Source of the DNA: Dryas octopetala
Lineage: Eukaryota; Streptophyta; Magnoliopsida; Rosales; Rosaceae
Reading direction: 5' to 3'
DNA length: 64,000 bases
Assembly: GCA_963921425.1 (NCBI GenBank)
Contig: OY992838.1
Coordinates: 8,928,001-8,992,000, forward strand
The position numbers and the translations under genes are program-made. This document shows positions 11,046 to 23,757 of the stretch, piece after piece. Position 1 is the first letter of the stretch. Every line of letters begins with the position of its first letter. The notes under the pieces were generated by a model, which was not told the origin of the DNA, ran no database searches, and saw nothing but the letters and a program-made list of their open reading frames with translations.

Positions 11046-12082
11046 CTACCTATGACTGCAAAAGTCCAAAAGCTTCTTCCTCCCCTCAACAATTTCATCA
11101 AAGAAATCATCAAGTTGGCTGGCAATATTCTCAGCACCAGATCTCAAGACCCCAAAGCAGGCTCTCAAGTTGTCCACTCTCTCTCTGACTCCACCCTCAC
11201 CTTCCCAATCCATAACTCCGCCTCCTCCTCTCCGCTCAAGCTCCCCTCTCAGCTCCTCCATGGCCGTCTTGGACCTCCTGAACTCGTACAGCAAAATCCC
11301 AGGCCTCTCGCTGATCTGGCTGATCTCCGCCGCCACCCTCTGCTGCAATCTGGCCGTTGATATCATGAACGATGATCCGAAGATCAAACACCCTTCATAC
11401 CCTCCTCTGCAGAAGTTTGACTCCGGCCAGCAGAACACCAGTCCGTACAGCAAGATCATCAGCAGCAGCGAGCTCACGTTTCTCATTGCGTACAGGACTC
11501 CCCTGAACCCATTGAACCCATTCAGCTTTGATTCGATCGACACCCTTTCGTCGAACCGCAGCGAAAGTGGTTCGATTCTCGTCTCCATCAGCGCTCTGTT
11601 CTCCTCCTCCAATCCAAACGCCTCTCGCCGACACCCCGAAATCGCGCGAACCACCTGTTCGATCAATTGCATAAGACAAAGGCCATCCATGTATGATTCA
11701 TTCAAAGTAATCAACAAGAACCAACCTGGCGCGAGAGCTGAGGGGTGAGATGGCGATGGGAGTCCAGCGTGGAGGTGATGTTGAAGCCGGAGGTGTAGTA
11801 ATTGTCCATGGCGGATATGGCGGACTTGAGGACATGGCAGGCTTCCCAGAGCTTGGAGCTCTCGTCCATGTACTCGTCGAGCCACTTGTCCCCAACAGGC
11901 AAATGGAGCTTCTGGACCAGAAGGGTCAGCTGGGAATGGAAGGATCGGAGAAGGGAGAGAGCCCTTTGGAGGAATTGGATTGACATGAAGTTGTTGGAGA
12001 GGTAGACCCTCTCGAGATCGTCGATCCCGCGAGTCAGGAATGAGTAGAAGCCATTGACAGAGTTGGTGGAGGAAGGATCCAT
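11046..12082 (-). CDS. BYPASS1 (BPS1)-like protein, DUF793 family, 321 aa, two exons
   Basis: Exons 12082-11726 and 11654-11046 (minus strand) are separated by a 71-base intron (donor GTTGGT, acceptor GAACAG), giving 966 nt with the stop. The start [16 protein letters not shown] and the N-terminal block ([40 protein letters not shown]) fit the plant BPS1-like family. A single hydrophobic segment lies at about residues 179-195 ([16 protein letters not shown]). The C-terminal half is helical ([39 protein letters not shown]). Arabidopsis BPS1 limits production of a root-derived mobile signal that arrests shoot growth; members are plant-specific and biochemically unassigned. The large ORFs on the opposite strand are shadows of this gene. 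Confidence 0.85.
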
Positions 12083-12173
12083 TGAACTTTTGTTTTTTTG
12101 TTTTTTTTGTTCAGTGTTGGGGTGAGAAGAGCAAAAGAAGGGGTTGGAGGGTAGTGAGTGAGTGAGAGAAAGG

Positions 12174-12184
12174 TTATATATAAA
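12174..12184 (-). promoter_or_regulatory. Candidate TATA box of the BPS1-like gene
   Basis: TTATATATAA lies about 95 bases upstream of the start codon of the minus-strand gene, a normal distance for a plant TATA element with a short CT-rich leader. Confidence 0.5.
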
Positions 12185-14997
12185 GAGGGTGATATGTATT
12201 TAAATGGTGAGAGGAATTGAAGAAGAAGAAGAAGAAATAGAAGAGAGAAGGAATGGAAGGAATGGGAATGGGAAGGGGAGGGGAGGGAATATCTTAGAAG
12301 AAGCTCAGGTTTCTAAGGTTGAAAACGATTGTTGGGAGCAATGATGGGTGTTTCCTATAGAGGGGAAAAGATGAATGGTAATATGCCATTTTCATTGTTT
12401 AATGGGCTCAAAAAAATAAAAAAGAGAGAGATTTTTTTATTTTTATGGAAAAATGTATTCTATAAAAGAATCCCCAAGAAAATACCCAAAAAGGAAATGC
12501 TATCAACTGTGCTTGTGTGCTTGTGTTTGTGATTTGAGAGAGAGAGAGAGAGCAGCTCACTAGCAGAGCATGAGAGCAGAGGTATACTTATAGTCTTATA
12601 CAACAAGACCATGAAGTTTTCATGACCTCCAGCTCCCTTCCAATTTCTGACTTTATGCCTTTCTTTTCTCCCACTTATTTAAAGCATGCCCAATTGCACA
12701 TTATCAATTATATATTTAGTTGGGGGTAGAGACGAGAGAGAGAGAGAGAGAAAGGTGCAAGTGGTATTTTAATGTTTTTAATTTAGTTGGAATTGTATGA
12801 TTTTTAAGATTTGAGGTTATTGGGAAGTAAAGTGTTTGACTAAATTGAAAAGACCGATCAAATTTTTTATTTTTTTGTCCGGTTAAATTGTTAATTTATT
12901 ATTTATCTTAATCCTAATTCATTTTCTCTTCATTCTTTTCCGTTTCGGCAAAACTCCTTTGGATTTTTATTAGTACTTGTACCACTCTCTTATTCTTTTA
13001 ATATTTAATGTACATATATAAGTGAGTGTATCTGTCTCGCTACCTTTTGATTTGAGTGCTCTTTGGCTTCTTCTTTCCTGTTTTCCTTCCTCGAGCTACT
13101 GACTTTGCTCCTTCCTTCCCCTCTCTATTCTATTGAAATTTGTGGGTTTGTATTTCCCAGATACTTCTTGTTTTGTTGATTTTTTCAAAAGGGGAGAGAC
13201 TTGGAATGATGAGGTTCCTTGTACATACATGTATGTTGATTTCTTGTCTTGTAAGTTGTAACCTTCTCTAGTCCTCTACCATGCACAATCAGTCTTTTTA
13301 GGCCACATTTTCCTTTTTAATATATAGTTTTTATCATTACTTTAATTTTCCTCAGGGGACAAAATGGATGATGCTTCTTCATGAATCATGCCCCTCAACT
13401 TGAATTCTATATACACATTCCACCCAATTGTTTAATCCCAGCCGTTCATTTGGGTCTCCTCAGGACCCATCGAACGGCGGAGAAAGTAAATCTTAATGTG
13501 CATGATCAACTGCATGGGTCCCAAATCTTGCTGCAGTCCACTCAATGGGGGTATTAATCATTAAGTGGTGTTTAGACACTAAACTAAGGCTATGAAATTG
13601 TTTAAAGGTGGATGTTTCTTTACCTTTAATTTAATAATCCCATTTTTATTTGTATATTGTTTATTTTAATATTTATGTGTCTTGTTTCTTGATGTGGGGA
13701 GGGGGGACCAGGAAATCTAATTTATGTTGGGGTATGTGACAATTTACTTGATTTTATTTTAGTAGGGTGCTCGTGGGTTTTTGGGAAATATGACATCTTA
13801 AGAGTATGTTGGTCTTTTGAGATTTCATTGGAAAGTGAAGAGGAAGAAGTTTAGGACAAGTGCTTAAGGGCATTGATATGGGTGTCCTTAATATTTGGTT
13901 TAGAGTAAAAGTATTGCTAATGCTATCTCCCAAACTACTCACCACCTTATCCGGTCACTTTTCTAACCCCCCAACAAAAATAAATCACAAAAAATTATTC
14001 TACTTAACTTATTCATAATGTAAGTTTTTCGAGTTAGTTTAAGTAGTGAGGATAAGTGGAGTAATGTGTTAGAATTATATTAGGTCTAGATTATGTTCCC
14101 TTCAATATAACTAAAAGAAAACTCACTCATAATATTTCTAAAATACCCGTAATTAGAAGTTGTATTTCCTCTAGTTTGATGTCTACATGGGAAACTTTAT
14201 AAAATGGCCAAATTTAATGAGAGTCTTACGATTTAACTTATGTTTTGAAAAGATAACAATTTTGAATTTTTTTGGGATGTAAAAGCACTGAGAATATCAA
14301 AATAAGTATAAAAAATGTTTATATTAAAAATTGACTTAGTCAAATGTACATGAGAATTTAGAATAAAAAATGTCAAGATTAGTATTAAGCTAGTCGATTA
14401 TATATACATGAGGGGTAATTCGATTAACGCAAACCCAAAAGCCCTCTTACATGAGTATCTCAGACTTATGAAAAGGGGAATCTCAAATCCTTGGACCCTT
14501 TAGGTATATAATTCTCAAGAGATGTCTTGAGAATGCACTTTTAACTCAATAAGTTTAGTGGTGGCCTTTTAAGTTTTAACTCTATTGGTAATGAATATTT
14601 ATTCCCACACACACCAAAGGCCAGGTTGAAATCTCTTCCCCTCCTTCCGTTTTTAACCTCTCTTGTACCAAAGAAAACAACTCATAGTTTAGAGGGTTAC
14701 CAAATTTATTGATCATAGTACATGCATGATCTCATTAATATACTTGGGGCAGAAAACCCAACTGATTGTACCAGATTTTGATTTTCTTTTATTTTTCTCT
14801 GGGAATTTTTCAGTTTGATAGTTAATACCATGCAGGAAAAGTGCATCTTTTTTTTTAGGCCAATTGTAATAATTGATCTGTTTCACCTACAAGGATGCCG
14901 TACCCATACTCACCATTATAGGCCTGCATTGGTAACTGGTAACTGAACCAGTTGTTATAGATGCATAGAGGAGAGATAGCCCCCTTGGCTTTTGACT
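12185..14997. other. Intergenic region
   Basis: AT-rich sequence with short (AG)n runs at 12534-12553 and 12733-12751 and GAA repeats near 12220-12240. I see no exon, RNA gene or clear transposon in it. Confidence 0.5.
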
Positions 14998-15478
14998 TTT
15001 GAAATGAGAGCTGCTATTTGCACATCCTTTTTTTTTTTATACATATTTTTCTTTTATACACCTTTTATTATTTTTTAAAATTTAAAATTTATCTTTTACA
15101 CACCCCTCCCATTATCAAAATACTCCAACCTCATTAATCTCACCAAAATTTCTCACTACACACCCACCTAATCCAAACACTACATACCTCACCCCAAATG
15201 TGAATTTTTAAATTAAAAAAAAAAAACAAAGAACAAAAAAAAATGTTGAAACTAGCCACCCGCAAGCCTCTGCCATCCCAGCCCCTCCCCCTCCCTCACC
15301 CACCCCGACAACCTCCCTCCCTTCCCCTCCCTCACCGACCACCTCCCTCCCACTCTCTTTCCCTCACCCGACCACCTCCATCTCTCTCTCCTCCCCGCAA
15401 CACCGACCCTCGTATTTCTCTCTCCTCCTCGCAACACCTTCTCCTCCCTCGCAACACCAACTTTAAAAAAAAAAAATT

Positions 15479-15610
15479 GCAGGTTCAGCAGACCAGTGCC
15501 GAACCTGGCTGTTTCGTTCGGCAGGTACCCACCGAACGAACCGGGTTTGTTCGACGGTTACCTGTCGAACGAAACCGACAGGTTCGGCACTGGTCTGCTG
15601 AACCACCTGC
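15479..15610. repeat. Near-perfect 130-base palindrome nested in foldback element 3
   Basis: The left arm (GCAGGTTCAGCAGACCAGTG at 15479 onward) is repeated inverted at the right (ending at 15610), with arms of about 60 bases and almost no loop. The arms carry TTCGTTCGG / CCGAACGAA submotifs, so each arm also has internal symmetry. A transcript would form a long duplex, a possible source of small RNAs. Confidence 0.85.
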
Positions 15611-15643
15611 CACCCTTTTTTTTTTTTTTTTTGCTATTTGCTT

Positions 15644-15645
<2 letters not shown>

Positions 15646-15687
<42 letters not shown>

Positions 15688-15697
15688 GAGAGAGAGA
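15646..15697. repeat. (AG)n microsatellite
   Basis: About 50 bases of AG dinucleotide with one AT interruption, immediately after a T-run, inside foldback element 3. Confidence 0.9.
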
Positions 15698-16111
15698 AGA
15701 ATGTGGCAGTGGTGGTGGCTGTTTTGGCTTAGGTAAGGGGAAGAAGAAGGTGGTGGTGGTGGCTGTTTTGGCTTAGGTAAGGGAAAGAAGAAGGTGGTGG
15801 TGGTGGCTGTTTTGGTGGTGCAGGGGCTGGGGGGGTTGGTGCAGGGGCTGAGGGGCTAGGTGGGTTGGGTGGAGGGGGGAGGCCGGAGGGGGAGGGAGGG
15901 AGGGGTGGGTCGGGTGAGGGGGTTGAGAGGCTAGGTGGGTTGGGTGGAGGGGCTGGCTGGGGGAGGGTTGGAGAAGAAGAAGAAAAAAAAAAAAAACAGG
16001 GGAAGGGGGGTGTGAGCGAGAGAAAAAAGAGAAGGAAAGAAGGGAGGGGCTGTATAGTCTTTTTTTTTTTTTTTTTAATAGGGGTGTGCAAATAGCAACC
16101 CTCTTTGAAAT

Positions 16112-19100
16112 TAACAAGTTTCAAACCCCTTATTTTGAACCCAATATCCAATTCTTTAGGTTAGAATGTAATGTTGAACCTAACCAAGAAAAGAAGATAT
16201 AATCAAGTAGTGGGTTTGTAATTTTGTATATATGTCTGACACTATTAATATAGATAAATGACTTGATTGGATTACTTCACTCATTTTAGGATGATGACAT
16301 GATATACATAGTGTTTCAGATATTTCCTGGTTTCATTTGGAATAAAATGATCTTCCCATAAAAAAATTAAAAATTATTATTATTATTATTTTTTTTTTTT
16401 GGGACCTGATACAACCTCCATGTTGAAGAACCTTCCACTTTCGCCACGCAAACAGAAGGTCTTCCAGGATTCCAAATTTTGCCAAGTGAAATGGGGTAGC
16501 TGTGGATTTAGGATCTAGGGGTGGGTGAGGGGTTGCTTGATTATTAATGGTAAAATATGCACTTTTGTGAAAATTTTATGCTAGAGAAATACCTGGAAGG
16601 CTGGAACTGGAGCAAATTAAATTTTACAATGAATGAGAGGGTGGACATGTCATGTGGGTCCCAACAGTTGAGGTGAAAGTATACGTAATTGATGGCTAGA
16701 TTTGTCCAACCATATATCCCTTTCATCCCCATCAATGATAATTACCCATAAAAGTGTCTATGGAAGAATGTTTCATTTTCCTCTTTATGAGCTTAGATGG
16801 GATACAACTGTATGGTCCTCTCAACCATGAAAATGATACCAAGGAATGAAAAATCGAATGATTGTTAATGGCATTTAAAGGGACCAAACAAAAAAGAAAA
16901 AAAAAAAGAGTAGCTAACATGGGAAAATATTTTTTTTATCAAACAATCTAAGGTGTTATATTATTAGATTACCGATCAAAATCATTAGTGAAATAATTTT
17001 TTTATTTGAGTATATCACGATTATGAGCTTAAATTAATAGTATATATTAAGAGATTTTCTCTAATACACAATGTAAGAGAGTGTTTAAATACTTGTTTAA
17101 CTTTCGTTTTAATCTTATATTTGGGTCATTTCGCATTATAAAAGTTTTGAATCTATTACTTAGATGCAGTTGATATAGTAGTCGTTTGTAGCAAGTTGTT
17201 GTTGCTTATTGAGGATATGTCCTCATTCCATGTAACAAAATTGTTATACAAACACATCGAAGACAAGCTGTTTTCTCTTTTTTGAGTTGGAGAAGAAAAC
17301 ACTTAAAAACAATATTTTGTGTTCTTTAAATTTATCAAGGTATCATAATGGTAAACAAAATCACACTATTAATTATTTACAACCATGAAAAAGATATTGG
17401 TTCCATTTATAACTCATGAATATATTTTGGTGCTACTTTCATAGATGTTTTTTTTTTCTCTCTCTCTTTTCATGATGGAGGTGTTTTACAAGACTTGTCT
17501 ACGAAAGAGTAGCTTGAAGTGGGTAGTATTGAGTATGCATTGTGGAATTCATTATCTCCAAGCATCCTCTACTGCTCCCCTTGTTATTGGAACCCACCAT
17601 CAACATCTAGCACTAGCGATTTGGACATCCATCCTCCTATTGATTATGTGAGTAATTAGCTAAGAATTTTCTTTAAGTGTCACATTCTTCAATAATTATA
17701 TTAATTGTGTGTTTGTAGAAATACCTCAAAGAGGCAATTGACTCAGGTTATTTTTTCATTGATTTTGGTAAAGAGAAAAGGAGAAGGAAAATATTCATCA
17801 TGGAGAAAATATTTTTGAATCACCTTTGTAATTAGTGACTAATTTTCTTGAAGTATTGTGATAATGTCGCAAGGGCATGCTTTATGCTTAAGTCATGTTA
17901 GTCATGACACATATGTACCTATACTTTATGAGAAATTTCAAAGGTTAAGTAGCTATACTTACTAATCTTGGTATTTCTCATTCATATATCAGTAATCACA
18001 TGAAATTAAATAAATAAAACAGCTCTTGCATGCTAGAAGCAAAATGAAGTTCCAAAGGACATGATAGTCTTTCAGCAGGAAAGATGCTCCACTTATCACA
18101 AACATGGGCAAATCACTACCCTATTTGGTTAAAAAGGAAAAAGGGAACCTTTGGCCAAAAAAAAGTATTTCTTGCCTATACATTCTGGGACACGTGGCAA
18201 TGATATAACTAAACAACTGGATAATAATCATATTCTTAAGCTTCTAAAGCATAGTTTTCTTTTGCTCTGGGCCATCCTCATTAACTTTACTATCAAAATG
18301 TCCCTTCATAGATTCGGGAAAATGTTTTAATAAATTTTTTTAAACAAAATAAAATTATGCACTCAATCATGTAGTTTTATGAGGCCTTCTGTTCTACAGA
18401 AAGAATTCGATAATCTTATTCTATCTTTTTAAACATTAATATATTATATTTGTCCCAAAAAAATACAATAATATTTTATAGTATACTAGTATAAAATTTG
18501 AACAAGGTCATACAATTTGTTTAGAACTTGATTATTAAGATTATAATTGTTATTATTAATATTATTATATATATATGAGTTTCCAAAGATGGTTGACAAT
18601 AATCAAGATACTCATACATGATTTAACGGAATCCTTGTTTTATTAATCTATTTTTTTAAGCTAAGCGAATGGGATCCTTCATCATTGTTATTATTGATCA
18701 AAGCATATTTGTGCCCAATACAATGTACTATTATTCTTGAAGATATATATTGTGGTAGCTGCATTATCTGTCCATAACTCCATATAGTAATCTGAGCACC
18801 AAATCTACTTTTTAATGACTTATATATATGTTAGGATTTAGAAAATTCTCAATCATGTGGATGGAATCCTACCATTTTTATTTTATTTTATTTTATTTAT
18901 CTGGCTATTTGGAGAATTCAAGCCAATGCTTGACTTGAGACAGGTATGTTAGAATATCCTAATATTAAACAAGCCGTATAGCACCGGTTGGCCTCAATCT
19001 TTTTCTTTATCTTTTAATAGACAAGAAAAGAGAGTTCAGATTTGTGTTGATATTTTTTATCCTAATATTATACTTTTATCTAAAGCTATGTCTTTTTAGA

Positions 19101-19234
19101 CTTCCAATTTTTAAATACCAAGCCTTAAATCTAAATGGCTTACAAATAGCTTCCTCTCAACACAATTCACCAACACAATTCACTTATACCCTACCCTTTT
19201 ACACATATTGCATCTCTTTGTGCTTGAGTGCACA

Positions 19235-19283
<49 letters not shown>

Positions 19284-20871
19284 TGCATGGGAAGAGTCAA
19301 CTTAGTTAGGATATCCTTTTTATAGAAACAAAGTATAATAGTAGGATTCTTTAAAATGATGATAGATTAAGAAAAGGAGCCAAAGTATAATACAAAATCT
19401 AAATCCTGTCCTCACTTTGGATTTATAGAATATAGACTAAACCTATTTAAGTTTATAACTCATTGACCCTTTTTTTGACTAACATTGATGGTGAGAGCTA
19501 TAGGGTTACAAGGCTAGCTATCATCTTTCTTTGCTTTTTGGTTCAACTAGGCAAAACCCACTTCAGATTCCCTTAGCACTATAAGGTGCCTTTTTAATCC
19601 CCTCCTCCACCCCCAAAAGAGGGAGCCTTCTAAAATCACATATAATTTTGCAACCAAGCTGAAACCATCAAGTCATCAACTAAGCATGATATATAGTGCT
19701 TTATAGGCTTTATGAATAGGGGGATCTAAAAAGAGAGACCCTAGGAGTCCCTTTTTCTTGAGTATGGTTTTCATTTAGAATATGCATCCGTGAAGGGTTC
19801 TATAAGGTAGAACATCACAATGTGCATAAGTGAGATCATGCCACATGTTGCCGAATTAGTGGTTGCAAGCCTCATTAATTGGTTGTGGAAATGCCAAGCA
19901 TTTAAATTTTGACAGCTGACATGCTTGTTGATTCTGACCAAGAAGTGCCTTGACCAACTGATGCTCAGCTTGCATTTAAGTTTCCCCTAGCAATTTTGCA
20001 TTTGTGATCTTTTGGTAGTAAATTTACCCCAAGGCTACATATAATCAAATAACATGTATGAACTAAAAAAAATGTATATTACATTTACTAATTATATTAT
20101 CGAATAAGACATAAATCCTCTCACATGAATTTTACTTTACGTGATACATAATATTGTTAATAAATATAGTACAATTAATTTTACTTGGGCTATACTCGAC
20201 ATGTTCATAATATTTATTTTCTTTTTTATTCAGAAAATGAATAGAATAAGAATTAAATTTTTGTGGTAAGTGTGAAATAATAGTATTATTATACACAAAA
20301 ATTAGAAGTCGTCCGTGGTATATGTGTTCAATGGTCTAAAAACCCAACACAACTTATGCATAATCATCTAATCTTGCTAGTCATGCAATGATCTAAGTAT
20401 ATGTGTGCCCGCAACAACGACACCTACAGATATATGTTTCCTTGGTCAAACTATCTTTGGAATTTACTTTAATAAAAGAATTTGTCTTTAAAATCATTAT
20501 TGGCTAGAGAGTACAACTAGCTAGCTGGCAAATTGGCAATTGATCGATCGAGAGAGAGAGTAGTTCAACTTGAATAGTTTGTACTTTGTAGCTTTAATTT
20601 TGTGCGAAGGCTGCCACGTACAGACATTATAGTGAATGGCTGTATGCATGTTTAAAACTTTTGTGGGCTATTTATGAATTTAGCTGGAGGTGCGTACCAC
20701 CAATGGTATCATGGTATGTATACATGGTCCAATATCTATTCTATATATATGGTGCTTTCGATGAAACGAAAGTACCACAATATATGCTCTCCAAATAAGT
20801 CTTCAACTTTCAGCCGGAATTTGATTTGAAATTTCAGCCCAATACAATATATGCGGCCAAAGCAGCAGCAT
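16112..20871. other. Gene-poor AT-rich stretch
   Basis: No gene, tRNA or complete transposon is recognised in this 4.8 kb. It contains a (TAT)n run near 16376-16390 and a long (AG)n microsatellite at 19241-19280. The longest open frames (e.g. 17445-17651, 19044-19241) have no family resemblance and no codon-use signal that I can see. Confidence 0.5.
19241..19280. repeat. (AG)n microsatellite
   Basis: A run of about 40 bases of uninterrupted AG/GA dinucleotide. Confidence 0.9.
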
Positions 20872-20880
20872 TTCTGATAA

Positions 20881-22077
20881 GGGAAAATATTAGCAAAATA
20901 AATATAACTATACCCCTATTTTCAGTTGAGGATCCGTTTTCACTTTGCTTCAATCAAGTACTATTATTTTTCAAGTGCTTCAATCAAGAATATTTCGTCA
21001 ATTCTGTCAAAACTTCTATTAAAATTGATTACGTGAGGGTCACGTGACCAATTTATAAGGGCAAAAAAGTCTTTTCTCATAAAAAAGAATTATAAAAAAA
21101 TAAAACTAAATAAATTTGAACAAATTAAAAAAAAATAAAAAAATTTCCTCCATCTCTTACCCTCACCACCCCCTGCACCATGTCGACCCAACAATCCCCC
21201 CACCCAACCCCGCCCTAGCCCTCCCCTCCCTTCCCCTCCCCTTTCTTTTCTCTCATCTTATCTTTCTCTTTTTCTTTGCCCCCCAGCCAGCTCCCCCTCC
21301 CCGTCACAGTCACCTATCCCCGCCCCTCCTCCCTCTATACCATCGTCATCCCTCCCCTTCCCCCCTCCCCCCACCCATCCCAGCCCTGGCCCCATCCAGC
21401 TCCACCACCCCTCCCCGGCCCCGTCGCAAAACCCAGTCAAACCCATCCCTACCCCACCCCTCGCTCACTCTCGTCTTGCCCCCTCACCCAACGCCCGACG
21501 ACTCTTCACACCCCCGACAGCAGTAGTAGCAGCAGCAACAACTATTCTCTCCCCATGCCGCCTCTCTCTCTTTATCTCTTTATCTCTTGCTTTCTCTCTC
21601 TTTCTGATCTGGACGGGGCTGGGGCTGAGATGGGTTTGCTGGGTTTTGTGACGGGCCCGGGGCTAGGTTGGGGTGGTGGAGCTGGATGGGGCCAAGGCTG
21701 GGACGGGTGGGGGAGAGAGGAGGGGGGAGGGGTGGGGTGGGGTGGGGTTGGGCTAGGTAGGGGGAATGTTAGGTCAACATGGTGCAGGGGTGGCGAAGGT
21801 GGGAGATGGAGGGAATTTTTTTTTTTTTAAATTTGTTTAAATTTATTTAGTTTTATTTTTTTTATAATTCTTTTTTATGAGAAAAGACTTTTTTGCCCTT
21901 ATAAATTGGTCACGTGACCCTCACGTGATCAATTTTAACGGAAGTTTTGACAGAATTGACGGAATATCCTTGATTGAAGCACTTGAAAAATAATAGTCCT
22001 TGATTGAAGTAAAGTGAAAACGAGATTCTTAACTAAAAATAGGGGTATAATTATAGTCATTTTGCTAATATTTTCCC
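20881..22077. mobile_element. Foldback element 4: ~240-bp inverted repeats (1197 bp)
   Basis: The left end GGGAAAATATTAGCAAAAT returns inverted at 22077 (ATTTTGCTAATATTTTCCC), and the arms match over ~240 bases, including a shared CACGTGACC block (left near 21040, right near 21910). The core is C-rich at 21150-21480 and G-rich at 21615-21820. The flanking nonamers TTCTGATAA (20872-20880) and TTATGTTAA (22078-22086) agree at 7 of 9 positions, as for an older 9-bp target duplication. No transposase is encoded. Confidence 0.85.
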
Positions 22078-22086
22078 TTATGTTAA

Positions 22087-22829
22087 TTGCAACTTGCCAA
22101 TGGATTCTCCTACGTTACACTCCTACTCAATTACCTATTCCAATCACATTACACCCATTGGGCAAGGGATCCCCTAAAATTCTAAATGCACTCACAACTC
22201 AAGAAAAATAAATTACAAAATTTTCAATTTTACTCTAGTGGATTAAGAATAAAAAAAAAGTCAATCAGACTCGATTTATGATCTGCTTTTATATAAGATC
22301 ATCTTAAATAAGAGTAATGAAGAAAATTACAATATTTTATTCAAAATCGATTGATAGTGAACGAAGAAGTCCAACATATTATAAAATAACACTTTACATT
22401 CTCATATGACCGGTATAACCAATTTCTTTTTTAAATTCTAAAAGTGGGATGTGTATATATAGTAATATAGAAGCCCGAAAAAGTAAAATAGTTGTAACCC
22501 AACAAAAAATTGACATTTAGGTGTAGGTAGGCCAAAATGATGCTTGGTAAAGTAATTGAGTGAATTTTAGTTTTACTTTTAAAATGATTGCGGCTTGCTA
22601 GCTTGCTGGGTGGCCCTGCAAGGCAGGCTGTAACTGTAACTATTAATTACTGTAAGGGCGGCCAACATCGATAGACCCTGTCCCAGAGCCGCAAAAGGAG
22701 TCGCATCGCATCTGTCAAAAACCCAATGAAATGAAACACAAAAGCCTTTTCTGGGTTCATAATTGGACTTTAATGGTTGTTGCTCTCAGTCTCGGCTCAC
22801 CAGCCTTAGTAGTTGTTACATTGGGTTAG
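22087..22829. other. Intergenic spacer between two foldback elements
   Basis: AT-rich; no gene recognised. Confidence 0.5.
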
Positions 22830-22838
22830 TAATAAATA

Positions 22839-23579
22839 GGGATAAATTTAATTTAGACATGTAACTATATATACTATTTTAATGAGGTCTACAAATTTTT
22901 AAATATTTTAAATATACACCTGATTTATTATGTAAATTGAAAAATGAAATTACGTCCATCAATTTATTGAGAGATCAGTTAAATGTCAGCTTGGCTTTTT
23001 CTAACGGGGATTAATTGGCGACGTGGCACCAACTCAGCATACATTTTCCGCCAAATGAGCAACACATGTCCACTTGACACGGGCCCACACACTCATCACC
23101 TCTTTCCCGCTCGTCGAATACTCTCCTGACCATTTAGTCTCCAAAAAATATCACGTTTCCCTCAAATTCGAATATAAATCTCTCACTTGTGTTCAACGAG
23201 CGAGAAAGAGATAATGACTTTGTGGACCTGTGTCAGGGGTTAAGTAAACCTGTGTCGCTCATTTGGCGAGAAATGAGTGACACGGGTCCACCTAACCCCT
23301 AGCACGGGCCTACAAACTTTCACTCTCTCTGTTATTATTAAATTGTGGACCCATGTCGCTCATTTGGTGGGAAATGTTTGCTGAGATAGCGCCACGTCGT
23401 CAAGTAATCCCGGTCAGCAAAAGCCAAGCTGTCATTTAACTGATCTCTCAACGAATCAATGGACAAAAATTCATTTTTCAATTTAGATAATAGATCGGGT
23501 GTATATTTGAAATATTTTAAAGTTCATGGACCCCGTTGAAATCGCTTATATAATTATGTGTCTAAATTGAATTTATGCC
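22839..23579. mobile_element. Foldback element 5 (Mutator-like signature, 741 bp)
   Basis: TAATAAATA is repeated exactly at 22830-22838 and 23580-23588. The inverted ends are GG(G/C)ATAAATT(T/C)AATTTAGAC, and the arms extend to a shared core with CGACGTGGC (left near 23022) against GCCACGTCG (right near 23390). The centre has a CATTTGGCGGGAAAT-type motif repeated in both orientations (near 23050, 23262 and 23362). There is no C-rich core here. Non-autonomous. Confidence 0.88.
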
Positions 23580-23757
23580 TAATAAATATGATATGCTTAG
23601 TCAATTGTACTACTCCTATATTTGTACATACAAAAAGTACATACATATTAATTGATGTAAACAGATTTATTAAGTGTTGGTACAAAAATGAAATGAATAG
23701 GATGCTTTTAAGGTTGGCTTTTTTCTAAAAAAGAAAAAGGGTTTTTTTTTTTTTTTT

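Larger units (their letters stand above)
15006..16103. mobile_element. Foldback element 3 with a nested hairpin (1098 bp)
   Basis: TTTGAAAT is repeated exactly at 14998-15005 and 16104-16111, directly abutting the element. The inverted ends are short, about 22-25 bases: GAGAGCTGCTATTTGCACAT at the left and the same with two or three changes, inverted, at the right. The left half is C-rich (15255-15445), the right half G-rich (15710-15975), the strand switch seen in elements 1 and 4. A second hairpin sits in the middle (15479-15610). An 8-bp duplication with these ends could be hAT rather than Mutator-like; a ninth base differs (T versus C). No transposase is encoded. Confidence 0.75.

Noticed and set aside
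11170-11748. 192-codon plus-strand frame opposite the BPS1-like gene
   Set aside because: Antisense shadow; the minus strand has a clear family match and splice sites.
15243-16151. Pro-rich and Gly-rich frames over element 3
   Set aside because: Low-complexity core and microsatellite; no family resemblance.
21116-21830. Pro/Ser-rich and Gly-rich frames over element 4
   Set aside because: Same cause as above: C-rich then G-rich foldback core.
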